Notes under the pieces: model-generated
Seen by the model: only the letters and a program-made list of their open reading frames with translations
Told to the model about the DNA's origin: nothing
Databases searched by the model: none
Shown here: in pieces, positions 19,575-31,403 of the stretch
How the letters are laid out: every line of letters starts with the position of its first letter
How positions within the stretch are numbered: position 1 is the first letter of the stretch
Program-made: the position numbers and the translations under genes
Assembly: GCF_000971175.1 (NCBI RefSeq)
Contig: NZ_BBLY01000001.1
Span: forward strand, 297,709 to 361,708
Direction: 5' to 3'
DNA from: Demequina pelophila
GTDB taxonomy: Bacteria > Actinomycetota > Actinomycetes > Actinomycetales > Demequinaceae
DNA length: 64,000 nt

Positions 19575-20297
19575 ATGGAGACGGTGGAGGCTCGCCTCGC
19601 CAAGGCGCGTGAGGCGCTCGCGGGGGTGCAGCGGAGGGTCGGCACCACGCGGGAGCGATGGGAGGCTCCCGTGCTCCCGCTCGCGCCGGTGCTCGACCAG
19701 GTGCTGCCGGAGGGGTTGAGGCGCGGGCGCGTGGTCGCGGTGGACGGCTCCACGTCGCTCCTGCTCGCGCTCGCGGCGGAGGCGTCGCGCGCCGGGGCGT
19801 GGACCGCGTTCGTCGGCCTGCCCTCGGTCGGGGTGGTCGCGGCCGCCCGACGCGGGATCGATCTGGACCGGGTGGCCGCGATCCCGCATCCGGGCGCCCA
19901 CGCGGCCGCGGTCGCCGGTGCGTGCGTGGAGGGGATGGAACTGGTGTTGCTCGGGACGGGCCTCGCACTGTCGGACGCGGACCGGCGCCGGCTCGCCTCG
20001 CGGGCGCGCGAGCGTGGCGCGGTGCTGCTGTGCCAGGGGCGATGGCCCGGCGCGCACGCGACCGTAACGGCGCTGAGGTCGCGGTGGCACGGGCTGGGCG
20101 CGGGCGACGGGCGGCTGCGCGGCCGCGACCTCACCGTGCAGGTCGAGGGCCGCAACGCGGGCGCGCCCAGATTCGTGACCGTGCCGCTGGACGGCGAGGC
20201 GCCGTTGCTCGGTCGGGGCGGCGCGCCCGGGCGCGCCGCGGCGCGGGTCTCTTCCGGAGCCTCGGCGGGGCGGCGCGCCCTCGGAGGCGCGGCATGA
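19575..20297 (+). CDS. ImuA' (RecA-like accessory protein of the mutagenic repair cassette)
   Basis: First gene of the SOS mutasome cassette, 240 residues. It looks like a degenerate RecA-fold protein: PVLPLAPVLDQVLPEGLRRGRVVAVDGSTSLLLALAAEASRAGAWTAFVGLPS aligns in layout with the RecA core. The Walker A is replaced by DGSTSLLLA, with no P-loop lysine. The Gly/Ala/Arg-rich C-terminus is probably flexible. In mycobacteria ImuA' links ImuB, DnaE2 and the replisome. ATG 19575 is spaced 5-6 nt from GGGAGG and preferred over GTG 19569. Its TGA overlaps the imuB ATG. Assignment rests mostly on position. Confidence 0.75.
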   Translation: METVEARLAKAREALAGVQRRVGTTRERWEAPVLPLAPVLDQVLPEGLRRGRVVAVDGSTSLLLALAAEASRAGAWTAFVGLPSVGVVAAARRGIDLDRVAAIPHPGAHAAAVAGACVEGMELVLLGTGLALSDADRRRLASRARERGAVLLCQGRWPGAHATVTALRSRWHGLGAGDGRLRGRDLTVQVEGRNAGAPRFVTVPLDGEAPLLGRGGAPGRAAARVSSGASAGRRALGGAA

Positions 20298-22067
20298 GCG
20301 CGCGGGCGGGGGTGCGTGCGGGTGCCTCTCGGGCGGGGGCGCCTCGAACGTCCACGCCGTCCCGACCCGGCGCGCCCCGACCCGGCGCCGTGGTCGCCGC
20401 GGTCGAGACCGTCCGCCGCGTGGTCCTGTGGGTGCCGGACTGGCCCGTCGTCGCCGCGATGGCGGACGCGGGGCTGGGGGCGGAGGCGCCCGCGGCGGTG
20501 CTCCACGGCCGCGGCCTCGTCGCGGTATCCGCGGCCGCGCGGGCGGCCGGGGTGCGCCGCGGCTCGACCCGTCGGGTCGCCCAGCGGGTGCTGCCCGACC
20601 TCGCGATCCTGCCCTTCGACGAGGCGCGCGACTCGCGACGGTTCGAGGCGGTCGCCGCCGCGGCCGAGCAGGTGGTCGCCGGCGTGGAGATCTCCCGTCC
20701 CGGCCTGATGATCATTCCTGCCGGGGGAGCGGCCCGCTTCCACGGCTCGGAGGAGGCCCTGGCGGAGGCGCTCGTGGGCGCCGTCGCCCAGGATGCCGGC
20801 GTCGAGTGCTCCGTGGGCGCCGCGGACGGGCTGCTCGCCGCCGTGCTGGCCGCCCGCGGCGCGGACCTGGTGCCGCCCGGCGCCTCGCGCGACTACCTGG
20901 CGCCCGCCGCGGTCGACTCGATCACGCTCGCCGCGATGGAGCGCGCCCAGCGCGCCGAGGTCGAGCGCTTCGCGAGCGTGCTCGTGCGACTCGGCCTCCA
21001 CACCCTGGGCGACCTCGCGGCGCTGCCGCGCCCGGACCTGCTGTCCCGCTTCGGCCCGGTGGGCGCATGGGCGCATCGGCTCGCGTGTGGGGAGGACCTC
21101 GCCCCGCCGGTGCTGCGCCGCAGCGAGGAGGACATCGCGGTCGAGCACGTCTTCGAGGACCCCGCCGAGCGGATCGAGCAGCTCGCCGCCGTCGCCGCCG
21201 TCGCCGCAGAGCGCCTCGATCAGGCGCTGCTCGAGGCCGGCGTGCGCTGCGGCCGCGTGCGCATCACCGCGCGCACCGAGCGCGGCGAGGACCTCGAGCG
21301 CGTGTGGCGCACGGACGTGGGCACCCGCGCGGGCGCCTTCGCCCGCCACATGACGGACCGCGTGCGCTGGCAGCTCGAGGGCTGGCTGTCGGGGCGCGCG
21401 GGAGGGCCGGAGCCCGCGCCGCTGACGGCGCTCGGACTCGTGGCCGAGGACGTCGTGCCGCTCGGCGACGAGCAGGCCTATCTGTGGGGCGGAACCTCGG
21501 GCGCCGATGCGCGCGCCCACCGCTCCCTCGAGCGCGTCCAGGGGCTCCTCGGGGCCGAGGGCGTGCTCGCGGTCGCCGAGCAGGGCGGTCGCTCTCCCCG
21601 CGACAGGGCGTTGCTCACGCCCTGGGGCCAGGAGGCGCCGCCCGCCCGCGCGATCGCCCACCCGTGGCCGGGGCGCATCCCCGACCCGCCGCCCGCGACG
21701 GTGCCGCCGGCCCCGCGCCCCGCCCTCGTGCTGGACGCGGGCGGCGGCCTCGTCACCGTCAGCCGTCGCCTCGCCGTGAGCGCGCCACCCACCTGGGTGC
21801 GGCTCGAGGCGGACCCGGACGACGAGCGCGCTCGCGCGGCGAACCGGCACCCCTCCTCCGGGCACGTGGGCCGCGTCGAGGGGCCGGTGTGGGACATGCC
21901 GCGCCCGGTCGAGTCCTGGGCCGGACCCTGGCCGGTCGCGGAGCGCTGGTGGGCCCAGGACGGCTCGCGGCGCGCCTACCTCCAGGTCGCGCTGAGCGAC
22001 GGCGACGGCGGCACCACCGCGGTGCTGCTGGCCTTCACCCAGGGGCACTGGGAACTCGAGGGCGTCT

Positions 22068-22075
<8 letters not shown>
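20294..22075 (+). CDS. imuB: ImuB, catalytically degenerate Y-family polymerase-like protein
   Basis: Y-family polymerase-like scaffold of the translesion mutasome, 593 residues. It connects DnaE2 and the beta clamp rather than synthesising DNA. After a basic Ala/Pro N-terminus (1-40), the palm begins RRVVLWVPDWPVVAAM, where active polymerases have a metal-binding acidic DMDxFFA sequence, so the catalytic carboxylate is missing as expected of ImuB. A helix-hairpin-helix-like segment LGLHTLGDLAALPRPDLLSRFG and a little-finger region follow. The long Pro-rich C-terminus is typical. ATG 20294 overlaps the imuA' stop; its own stop overlaps the dnaE2 start by 8 nt. Confidence 0.88.
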
Positions 22076-25463
<3,388 letters not shown>

Positions 25464-25500
25464 CGGCGGGCAGTGGTCATCGAGCCCCTCCGAGCCGTGC

Positions 25501-25506
25501 TAAAGT
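25501..25506 (+). promoter_or_regulatory. -10 box TAAAGT of tRNA-Leu
   Basis: TAAAGT in an AT-rich stretch about 44 nt before the mature tRNA 5' end; the only -10-like hexamer there. Confidence 0.4.
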
Positions 25507-25549
25507 TTTCTTCGCGCTGAGGCGCTCCACGGAGTTCCTTGGTCCACTC

Positions 25550-25635
25550 GTCCGGGTGGCGGAATTGGCAGACGCGCTAGCTTGAGGTGCTAGTGCCCGT
25601 ATTAGGGCGTGGGGGTTCAAGTCCCCCCTCGGACA
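25550..25635 (+). tRNA. tRNA-Leu (anticodon GAG)
   Basis: 86-nt class II tRNA. Acceptor arms GTCCGGG and CTCGGAC pair with one G-U. The D arm contains GGCAGACGCGC. The anticodon stem CTAGC/GCTAG encloses loop TTGAGGT with anticodon GAG (reads CUC/CUU). A long variable arm (GCCCGTATTAGGGCG) and the T arm GGGGGTTCAAGTCCCCC follow; discriminator base A. The CCA end is not fully encoded. It forms the left edge of a lower-GC island. Confidence 0.96.
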
Positions 25636-25660
25636 CCGTGTGATGTCTCAGGACATCGTG

Positions 25661-25699
25661 AACGGGTGAACCCCCAGTGATGGGGGTTCACCCGTTTTT
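25661..25699 (+). terminator. strong hairpin terminator after tRNA-Leu
   Basis: Arms 25661-25675 and 25682-25696 pair perfectly over 15 bp (AACGGGTGAACCCCC) with a 6-nt loop and are followed by a T-run (the arm ends TT, then TTT). On the minus strand the same hairpin holds the stop codon of the transposase remnant. Confidence 0.85.
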
Positions 25700-25864
25700 G
25701 CGTTGGTAGCCGCGGCTGGGGTCGAGGGTGAAGGTCGCGAGGGTGTTGCCGGTGTCGGCGGTGATGATGGTGGCGTCGCGGTCGTGGATGAGTGCAATGA
25801 TCTCGGTGCGGGCGTGGGCGCGGCCGATGCCGAGGTGGTGGAGGCGCACGCAGCGGCGAACAGT
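25688..25864 (-). pseudogene. IS481-type transposase, C-terminal remnant (58 codons)
   Basis: On the minus strand, between an in-frame TGA at 25865-25867 and the stop at 25688-25690, the frame reads TVRRCVRLHHLGIGRAHART, then EIIALIHDRDATIITADTGN and TLATFTLDPSRGYQRKNG. This matches the characteristic C-terminus of IS481-family integrases (RLHHIGIGRTHA... and ELTLDPTRDYQ, from my knowledge of the family). The catalytic DDE core is absent and upstream sequence in this frame carries more stops, so it is a dead fragment. It shows that a mobile element once occupied the tRNA-Leu flank. Confidence 0.8.
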
Positions 25865-25922
25865 TCACCCTGTGACCTGGCCGGCCTGTCTGGCTGCACG
25901 GCGGATTGGCTAGCGCACACGA

Positions 25923-25928
25923 TAGATT
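25923..25928 (+). promoter_or_regulatory. -10 box TAGATT of the DUF262 gene
   Basis: TAGATT lies 38 nt before GTG 25967; the leader carries GGAGG (25957-25961) at 5-nt spacing. Confidence 0.5.
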
Positions 25929-25966
25929 GATCCCCCTTGGTAGTGGTTCCGTAGGTGGAGGTATCA

Positions 25967-28321
25967 GTGCAACTCGACAAGCCGACCCTTGGCGACGTGG
26001 TTGACGGCGCGAAGACGCGCTATCAGATTCCCCTCTATCAGCGGACCTATGACTGGGGAACTCCGCAGTATGAGCAGTTGTGGGCAGATGTCCTTAGCCT
26101 CGCGGTTGCGAGGCGGGAGACCAAGGCCAAGGAGCACTTCCTCGGCACGTTGGTCTTGGACATGGGCCATCAGACTCCGAACGAGAACACATTTCTCGTA
26201 GTAGACGGCCAGCAGCGCCTCACAACGCTCACCATGCTGCTCGCGGCGCTTCGCGACGTCTACAAGGAGAGCGGCAGCTCCCGCGACAACGACACGGCCG
26301 AAGAGATCCATGAAGACCGCCTGGTGCATCGCAAGAAGCTCTCAGGCCCGGAGCGGTTTCGTCTATGGCCGACGCAGGGTGATCGCGCTGCCTACATGGA
26401 GGTGATTGACGGCGAGGTGGATCGCCGATCTGGCAGCAACATCGTTCAGGCGTACCTGTACTTCGTCAAGGCTATCCATGCCGCGATCAAGGAATCTGAA
26501 GTCGAACTATGCGAGCTCTATGACGCGATTCTCGACGGTCTGCGCTTCGTGTCAATTACGGCAGAAGCGCAGGACAACGTTTACGCCATCTTCGAATCGC
26601 TCAACAACACAGGCCTGAAGCTCACACAGGGCGACTTGCTTCGAAACTTCTATTTCTCGCGGCTCGGCGACCTTGCTGAATCGACCCATGAGTCATTCTG
26701 GTATCCGATGCAAGAGAGGCTCTCCCGCGCCGACCTTGCCCACCTCTTCTGGCTTGATATGACGTGGAGCAACACGGAAATCAAGAAGGACGACACGTTC
26801 AAGGAGCAAGCAGCCCGCGTAAGCGGATTGAGCCCCGAGGGTCTTCGAGATGAAGTGAAGCGGTTCAACCATCTCTCGGTGCTCCTTGAGGTAATGCGAC
26901 GTCCGAGCAACGAGACGGACTCAGCCGTGCGTCGTGCACTCCAACGCCTAGTGGACTTTGGCATTGAGTCGATCGACCCTCTCGTCCTTGGCCTACTCAG
27001 CCTGCGACAACAAAACCGGACCGACGCCACCCAGACTGCCGACGCGCTGGCGGTCATTGAAGCCTTCCTCGTGCGAAGGCTGGTCGTGCGTGCGCCACAC
27101 AACGCGCTCTCGCGTATCCTCATGCGCGCTTTCGGGTCTATTGACGAGTCCGATCCTGCAGGGTCGTTGCGCGACTACTTGTCTCGAGACAACAAGGACT
27201 TCGCGACGGATGATCAGATCCGCGAGGCGGTCGTGTCTGTGAACTTCTACCGATCGGGGTCTCGGAAGCAGCAAAAGACACTGCTGATGTGGCTTGAGGG
27301 CGCACTGGCCGGCAACGAACCCGCGGACCTCTCAAGGGCAACCGTTGAGCACGTGCTTCCTCAGAAGCTCAGTGACGACTGGCGTGGCGAGTTGAGTCCG
27401 GATCTTGGTGAATTCGATTCGCCCGAAGCAGTGCACGAGACGTACGTCCACACCTTGGCGAACCTCACTCTCTCGGGCTATAACTCCGCGCTGAGCAACA
27501 AACCGTTTGCGGAGAAGCGCAGCCTTCTCGTTGAGAAGGGGAACATCGAACTCAACAAGTGGATCGCTGGCAACGGGCAGTGGAGGCGCACCCAGATCAT
27601 CGAGCGCGGCAAGCTGTTGAGTGAGCAAATCATCACCTCCTGGCCCGGCCCGATTTCGGTGGCCCCCGTTGCGGACTCGTCGGCGCGCAATACGGAGGAG
27701 GTCGCTGATGCACTTCAGCGCGTTCCCGCGGGGAAGTGGGTTTCCTTCGGAGACCTCGCTAATGCGACTCAACTGACCATCGCCGCGGTCCGAGATGTCG
27801 TGGCTAAGGAAGACATCCAGTTCGGATGGCGTGTTATGGAAGCCGACGGCCGGTACTTCTCCGATAGTGCGTCAAGTGCATCGCGAGATCAACTTGAGAC
27901 CGATGGCGTTCAATTCGATGCCGCCGGTGCAGCGATGCAACAGCACCGTTGGCACTTCGCCACGAATGACAGTGACGCCCCAGTCGGTACACAGTCCGTT
28001 GCTAGCGAACTCCATGCCGGGCCAATCAAGGACTTCCTCGACGAGGCGGCAAACAGGCTGGCCCCCTCAGTTGCCGAAGCGCTGCGTGCCACCACTGCGG
28101 AGTTGCTGGCGCGCGGCGGGCGTGTTCTCTTGAGCATCGATGCTCAGGAGCAGGATGTGTTCACGGCAGCTCTGCATGACGTTGACGTCTCGGAGGCATT
28201 CGCAGAGGTACGACTGACCCCCTTTGGCGGCTTGTGGATTCGTCGGGATGTCTCTACCGAGTTTGAGTTGGTCGACGCGAAATCTGTCTCTGCGCTCCGT
28301 TTGCCAGTCCGCGCCGACTGA
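25967..28321 (+). CDS. DUF262-DUF1524 (GmrSD-like) protein with alkyltransferase-like DNA-binding segment; candidate modification-dependent defence nuclease
   Basis: 784-residue multidomain protein. Residues 21-30 (IPLYQRTYDW) and 80-87 (DGQQRLTT) are the signature motifs of DUF262, the nucleotide-using domain of GmrS/SspE-type enzymes; FESLNNTGLKLTQGDLL (209-225) is also typical. Residues 460-511 hold the DUF1524 HNH-type nuclease: VEHVLPQ with its histidine, then LANLTLSGYNSALSN. About residues 580-640, ALQRVPAGKWVSFGDLANAT to WRVMEADGRYFSD, resemble the helix-turn-helix DNA-binding domain of O6-alkylguanine-DNA alkyltransferases, without its PCHR cysteine site. The last 110 residues are unassigned. 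Family knowledge: DUF262/DUF1524 pairs restrict modified DNA. Inference: the extra domain reads the modified base. GTG 25967 is chosen for its GGAGG. Base composition is foreign to the window. Confidence 0.82.
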   Translation: MQLDKPTLGDVVDGAKTRYQIPLYQRTYDWGTPQYEQLWADVLSLAVARRETKAKEHFLGTLVLDMGHQTPNENTFLVVDGQQRLTTLTMLLAALRDVYKESGSSRDNDTAEEIHEDRLVHRKKLSGPERFRLWPTQGDRAAYMEVIDGEVDRRSGSNIVQAYLYFVKAIHAAIKESEVELCELYDAILDGLRFVSITAEAQDNVYAIFESLNNTGLKLTQGDLLRNFYFSRLGDLAESTHESFWYPMQERLSRADLAHLFWLDMTWSNTEIKKDDTFKEQAARVSGLSPEGLRDEVKRFNHLSVLLEVMRRPSNETDSAVRRALQRLVDFGIESIDPLVLGLLSLRQQNRTDATQTADALAVIEAFLVRRLVVRAPHNALSRILMRAFGSIDESDPAGSLRDYLSRDNKDFATDDQIREAVVSVNFYRSGSRKQQKTLLMWLEGALAGNEPADLSRATVEHVLPQKLSDDWRGELSPDLGEFDSPEAVHETYVHTLANLTLSGYNSALSNKPFAEKRSLLVEKGNIELNKWIAGNGQWRRTQIIERGKLLSEQIITSWPGPISVAPVADSSARNTEEVADALQRVPAGKWVSFGDLANATQLTIAAVRDVVAKEDIQFGWRVMEADGRYFSDSASSASRDQLETDGVQFDAAGAAMQQHRWHFATNDSDAPVGTQSVASELHAGPIKDFLDEAANRLAPSVAEALRATTAELLARGGRVLLSIDAQEQDVFTAALHDVDVSEAFAEVRLTPFGGLWIRRDVSTEFELVDAKSVSALRLPVRAD

Positions 28322-28455
28322 ATCTGGCTCACTGTTGCTTGTGGCGTCGTCAAGAGCGCGTCGCCATCGACATCCGCTGCGTCAACCTCTCGATTCCGAG
28401 GGACCGCGACCGCAAACTTGTCGTCGACCCCGTCGGAACCACTTCCCGGCGTGGA

Positions 28456-28461
28456 TACGAT
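28456..28461 (+). promoter_or_regulatory. possible -10 box TACGAT of the membrane glycosyltransferase-like gene
   Basis: TACGAT lies 90 nt before GTG 28552, in the 230-nt spacer after the island gene. No other candidate is evident. Confidence 0.35.
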
Positions 28462-28551
28462 GCGACCAGCGCCACCGTCCGCGCGCGGCGCCCGTTCCAC
28501 GCCGCCGCGGGCCGCGCGCACGACGCGTCCCGCCCACCCGAAGGAGCCCCG

Positions 28552-29952
28552 GTGCCCGAGCCGACCCGCACCCGGGTGCCCCCGCCCGCCGAGTGGCTGG
28601 GCCGCGCCGAGGAATGGGCGGCCGGCTTCCGCGACTCGCGAGCCTCGCGCTGGTGGGTGACGCTGCTCTACGTCGTCGTCAGCGCCGTGATCGTCATCCC
28701 CGTGGTGACCGGTCCGGGCACGGCGCTGTCGCGCATCGACGAGCCCACCCACGCGGACTACGCCTACCAGGTCGCCCACGGCACGGTGCCGTACGCCGGG
28801 TCGGTGATCGCGCCGGAGATCCGCGACCTGTGGGCGTGCGCGGGCCAGGAGCGGTACGAGCTGCCCGCGTGCGGCGACGACGCCGAGGCGTGGGAGTTCC
28901 CCTACCAGGGGCAGCAGTACAACTACCCCCATCCGCCGCTGTACTACGCGGTGGTCGGCGTCCCGGCCCGCGCGATCGCCGCCGTCACGGGCACGGACTT
29001 CATCACGGCCGCACGCCTGCTGGGCATCGGCTGGCTCGCCGGCGGCATGCTGATGCTCTTCGTGGCCCTGCGCCGCTGGCGCATCGACCCCGCCGCCGCG
29101 ATCATCGCGCCGCTCCTGCTCCCGGCCTTCCCCCGCGTGCTCCACGCGGTGACCACCGTCAACCCGGACGCGGCCGCAATCCTGATCGGCGCATCGGCCC
29201 TCTGGCTCGCCGCGCGGATCCTGGTCGACGACGACGCACCGTGGTGGCTGGGCGCCCTGCTCGCCGGCGCGGCCGGCATATCGAAGACCATCACCACGGT
29301 GCCGTTCATCGCGCTCGGCGCGCTCATGACGTTCCGCGCCCTGCGCGACTGGCGCCGCCGCGGCCGCCCGCGAGGCAGGGACGTCGCCATGATCGCCGGG
29401 ATGGCGGGGGCGATCCTGCTGCCCTACCTCGCCTGGAGCGCGTTCCAGTCCGGACACGGCGACCCCCACTGGGTCAACCCCCTGGTGGGCCTCAACACGA
29501 GGGACGTCGTGGGCCTGCCGGGCTCGGAGTGGATGGAGACGCTGTTCAGCGGGCTCGAGCTGGCGTCCGACTACTACGTGCAGCCGCCGCTCAACGTGGC
29601 CCTGCTGGTGTCGTGGACCCGCCTGCTCAACGTGCTCATCATCGGCGCGATCTTCGCCGTCATCGTGGCCTGCGCCAAGGAGCCGGCCCGCCGCTCGCTC
29701 GGATGGCTGGTGCTCGCGGGGACCGCGCTGTTCCCGACCATCGTCCAGATCCAGGCCTACTTCAACACCGCCGTGCCGCAGTACTTCCCCCACGTCACGG
29801 GACGCTATGGGCTCGCGCTCATCCCGGCGGCCGTCGCGTGCATCGTGGTCGCCGCGCACAAGGCCGGCTATCGACGGCTGGTGTACGTGCTCAGCGCGGG
29901 CGGGCTGGTGGTGCTGGCGGTCGTCATCGGCAACGGGGTCCTCGTCTCCTGA
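28552..29952 (+). CDS. multi-pass membrane protein, GT-C glycosyltransferase-like (DUF2142/PMT type)
   Basis: Polytopic membrane protein of 466 residues with about ten hydrophobic helices. The first external loop carries RIDEPTHADYAYQVAHGTVP, an acidic Asp-Glu pair right after the first helix, as in GT-C glycosyltransferases that use lipid-linked sugars. The loop continues with PYQGQQYNYPHPPLYYAVVG, also typical of this fold. Donor and acceptor are unknown; cell-envelope glycosylation is a reasonable guess. GTG 28552 follows AAGGAG; the frame is open further upstream but that part lacks membrane sequence. The M20 peptidase gene begins 16 nt after the stop, with its own promoter. Confidence 0.7.
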   Translation: MPEPTRTRVPPPAEWLGRAEEWAAGFRDSRASRWWVTLLYVVVSAVIVIPVVTGPGTALSRIDEPTHADYAYQVAHGTVPYAGSVIAPEIRDLWACAGQERYELPACGDDAEAWEFPYQGQQYNYPHPPLYYAVVGVPARAIAAVTGTDFITAARLLGIGWLAGGMLMLFVALRRWRIDPAAAIIAPLLLPAFPRVLHAVTTVNPDAAAILIGASALWLAARILVDDDAPWWLGALLAGAAGISKTITTVPFIALGALMTFRALRDWRRRGRPRGRDVAMIAGMAGAILLPYLAWSAFQSGHGDPHWVNPLVGLNTRDVVGLPGSEWMETLFSGLELASDYYVQPPLNVALLVSWTRLLNVLIIGAIFAVIVACAKEPARRSLGWLVLAGTALFPTIVQIQAYFNTAVPQYFPHVTGRYGLALIPAAVACIVVAAHKAGYRRLVYVLSAGGLVVLAVVIGNGVLVS

Positions 29953-29955
29953 CGC

Positions 29956-29961
29956 TAGCCT
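29956..29961 (+). promoter_or_regulatory. -10 box TAGCCT, leaderless promoter of M20 peptidase gene
   Basis: TAGCCT ends 7 nt before ATG 29969. Confidence 0.6.
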
Positions 29962-29968
29962 TCTCGGC

Positions 29969-31267
29969 ATGACCGAGTCCGACGTCGTCTCCCTCGCCCG
30001 CGACCTCATCCGCATCGACACCTCGAACTACGGGGACGCCGACGGCCCCGGCGAGCGCGAGGCGGCCGAGTACGTCGCATCGTTCCTCTCCAATCTGGGC
30101 CTCGAGCCCACCATTCGCGAGTCCGAGCCCGGCCGCGCGAGCGTGGTCGCCCGGTGGGAGGGTTCCGACCCCGCCCGCCCGGCGCTGGTCCTGCACGGAC
30201 ACCTCGACGTGGTGCCCGCGTTCAAGGAGGACTGGAGCGTCGACCCGTTCGGCGCGGAGATCAAGGACGGCATGATCTGGGGCCGCGGCGCGGTCGACAT
30301 GAAGGGCGCGGACGCGATGTACCTCGCGGCCGTCAAGCGCATGATCGACGCGGGGGAGCGCCCGCCCCGCGACATCGTGCTCGCGTTCTTCGCCGACGAG
30401 GAGCACGGCGGCCGCAAGGGCGCCAAGTGGATGGTCGAGAACCACCCCGAGGACTTCGAGGGCGCCACGGAGGCGGTGTCCGAGGTGGGCGGCTTCTCCA
30501 TCGAGGTGGCCGGCCGCCGCGTCTACCTGTTCCAGACGGGGGAGAAGGGGATGCAGTGGCTGCGCCTCGCCGCGCAGGGCATCCAGGGCCACGGCAGCCT
30601 GGTCCACCGCGACAACGCGGTGACGCACCTCGCGGGGGCGATGAGCCGCATCGGCCACCACGAGTGGCCGCTCGAGATCACGCCCACCGTCGAGCGCCTG
30701 CTGCGCGGCGCCGCGGACATCCTGGGCGTCGACTACGCCGAGGACCCCGAGACGCTCGACCGGCTGGTCGCGGGCCTGGGCAGCGTGGGCCGCATGGTCG
30801 AGGCCTCCCTGCGCAACACGTCCAACCCCACGATGATGGACGCCGGCTACAAGACCAATGTCATCCCCGACGTCGCGGGCGGGTTCGTCGACAGCCGCTT
30901 CCTGCCCGGCCAGCAGGAGCAGGTCCTGCGCACCATCGAGGAACTCGCGGGCACGCACGTCAAGGTCGAGCAGTACATCACCGAGCGCGCGATCGACCTG
31001 CCCTTCGACGTCCCGCTGGTGCGCAAGGCCATCGACGCCGTCACCGCCGACGACCCCGACGCCGTGGTCCTGCCGTACATGATGATGGGCGGCACGGACA
31101 ACAAGCACCTCGCCTCGCTCGGCATCGCCGGCTACGGCTTCGCGCCGCTGCGGCTGCCCCCCGAGCTCGACTTCCCCGCGCTGTTCCACGGCATCGACGA
31201 GCGGGTGCCGGTCGAGAGCCTCGAGTTCGGCACGGACGTAATGGTGCGGTTCCTGCGCGACTGCTGA
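29969..31267 (+). CDS. M20 family metallopeptidase/deacylase
   Basis: Di-zinc M20 hydrolase of 432 residues with no signal peptide. Metal-binding and catalytic motifs are complete: LVLHGHLDVVP (His and catalytic Asp), WGRGAVDMKG (bridging Asp), FFADEEHGG (catalytic Glu and metal Glu) and a C-terminal LFHGIDERVP histidine. A dimerisation lid domain sits between about 190 and 310. The family includes dipeptidases, acylases and succinyl-diaminopimelate desuccinylases; the overall sequence resembles the actinobacterial M20 group of unknown substrate rather than DapE. Transcription starts at ATG from a leaderless promoter. Confidence 0.88.
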   Translation: MTESDVVSLARDLIRIDTSNYGDADGPGEREAAEYVASFLSNLGLEPTIRESEPGRASVVARWEGSDPARPALVLHGHLDVVPAFKEDWSVDPFGAEIKDGMIWGRGAVDMKGADAMYLAAVKRMIDAGERPPRDIVLAFFADEEHGGRKGAKWMVENHPEDFEGATEAVSEVGGFSIEVAGRRVYLFQTGEKGMQWLRLAAQGIQGHGSLVHRDNAVTHLAGAMSRIGHHEWPLEITPTVERLLRGAADILGVDYAEDPETLDRLVAGLGSVGRMVEASLRNTSNPTMMDAGYKTNVIPDVAGGFVDSRFLPGQQEQVLRTIEELAGTHVKVEQYITERAIDLPFDVPLVRKAIDAVTADDPDAVVLPYMMMGGTDNKHLASLGIAGYGFAPLRLPPELDFPALFHGIDERVPVESLEFGTDVMVRFLRDC

Positions 31268-31359
31268 TCCCCCGGGGACGATGCGCGGGCCGGGGCGGCC
31301 TCGAGCCTCCCGGGCCTCGCCGGGGCCCGCGCCGCGGCGCGTCCACGAGCCACCCCACC

Positions 31360-31365
31360 TAGGCT
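31360..31365 (+). promoter_or_regulatory. -10 box TAGGCT of the serine-hydrolase lipoprotein gene
   Basis: TAGGCT lies 38 nt before ATG 31404; the leader has GAGGTGAG as ribosome-binding site. Confidence 0.5.
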
Positions 31366-31403
31366 GGACGGGGAGCACCGGCGACGGGGCGAGGTGAGAA
31401 CCC

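Larger units (their letters stand above)
25636..25966. other. spacer between tRNA-Leu and DUF262 gene: terminator, IS481 remnant, promoter
   Basis: This 331-nt stretch has no intact gene. It contains the tRNA terminator hairpin, a minus-strand remnant of an IS481-type transposase and, at its right end, the promoter and ribosome-binding site of the DUF262 gene. Confidence 0.75.
25688..28321. other. lower-GC genomic island next to tRNA-Leu
   Basis: From the transposase remnant through the DUF262 gene, third-codon G+C drops sharply; codons such as GCA, ATT, TCA and GAA become common while the flanks are almost pure G/C at wobble positions. Location against a tRNA 3' end plus a transposase remnant indicates horizontal acquisition. 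I found no integrase gene and no clear duplicate of the tRNA 3' end at the right border, so exact edges are unknown. Confidence 0.75.

Noticed and set aside
25617-25868. His/Pro/Arg-rich 83-codon frame on the minus strand after tRNA-Leu
   Set aside because: Wrong frame of the IS481 remnant; the IS481-like sequence is read in a different phase.
25611-28460. Possible attachment-site duplication of the tRNA-Leu 3' end at the right border of the island
   Set aside because: I looked for GGGTTCAAGTCCCCC-like sequence after 28321 and saw none; the only short match, GGGGGTTCA, is inside the terminator hairpin.
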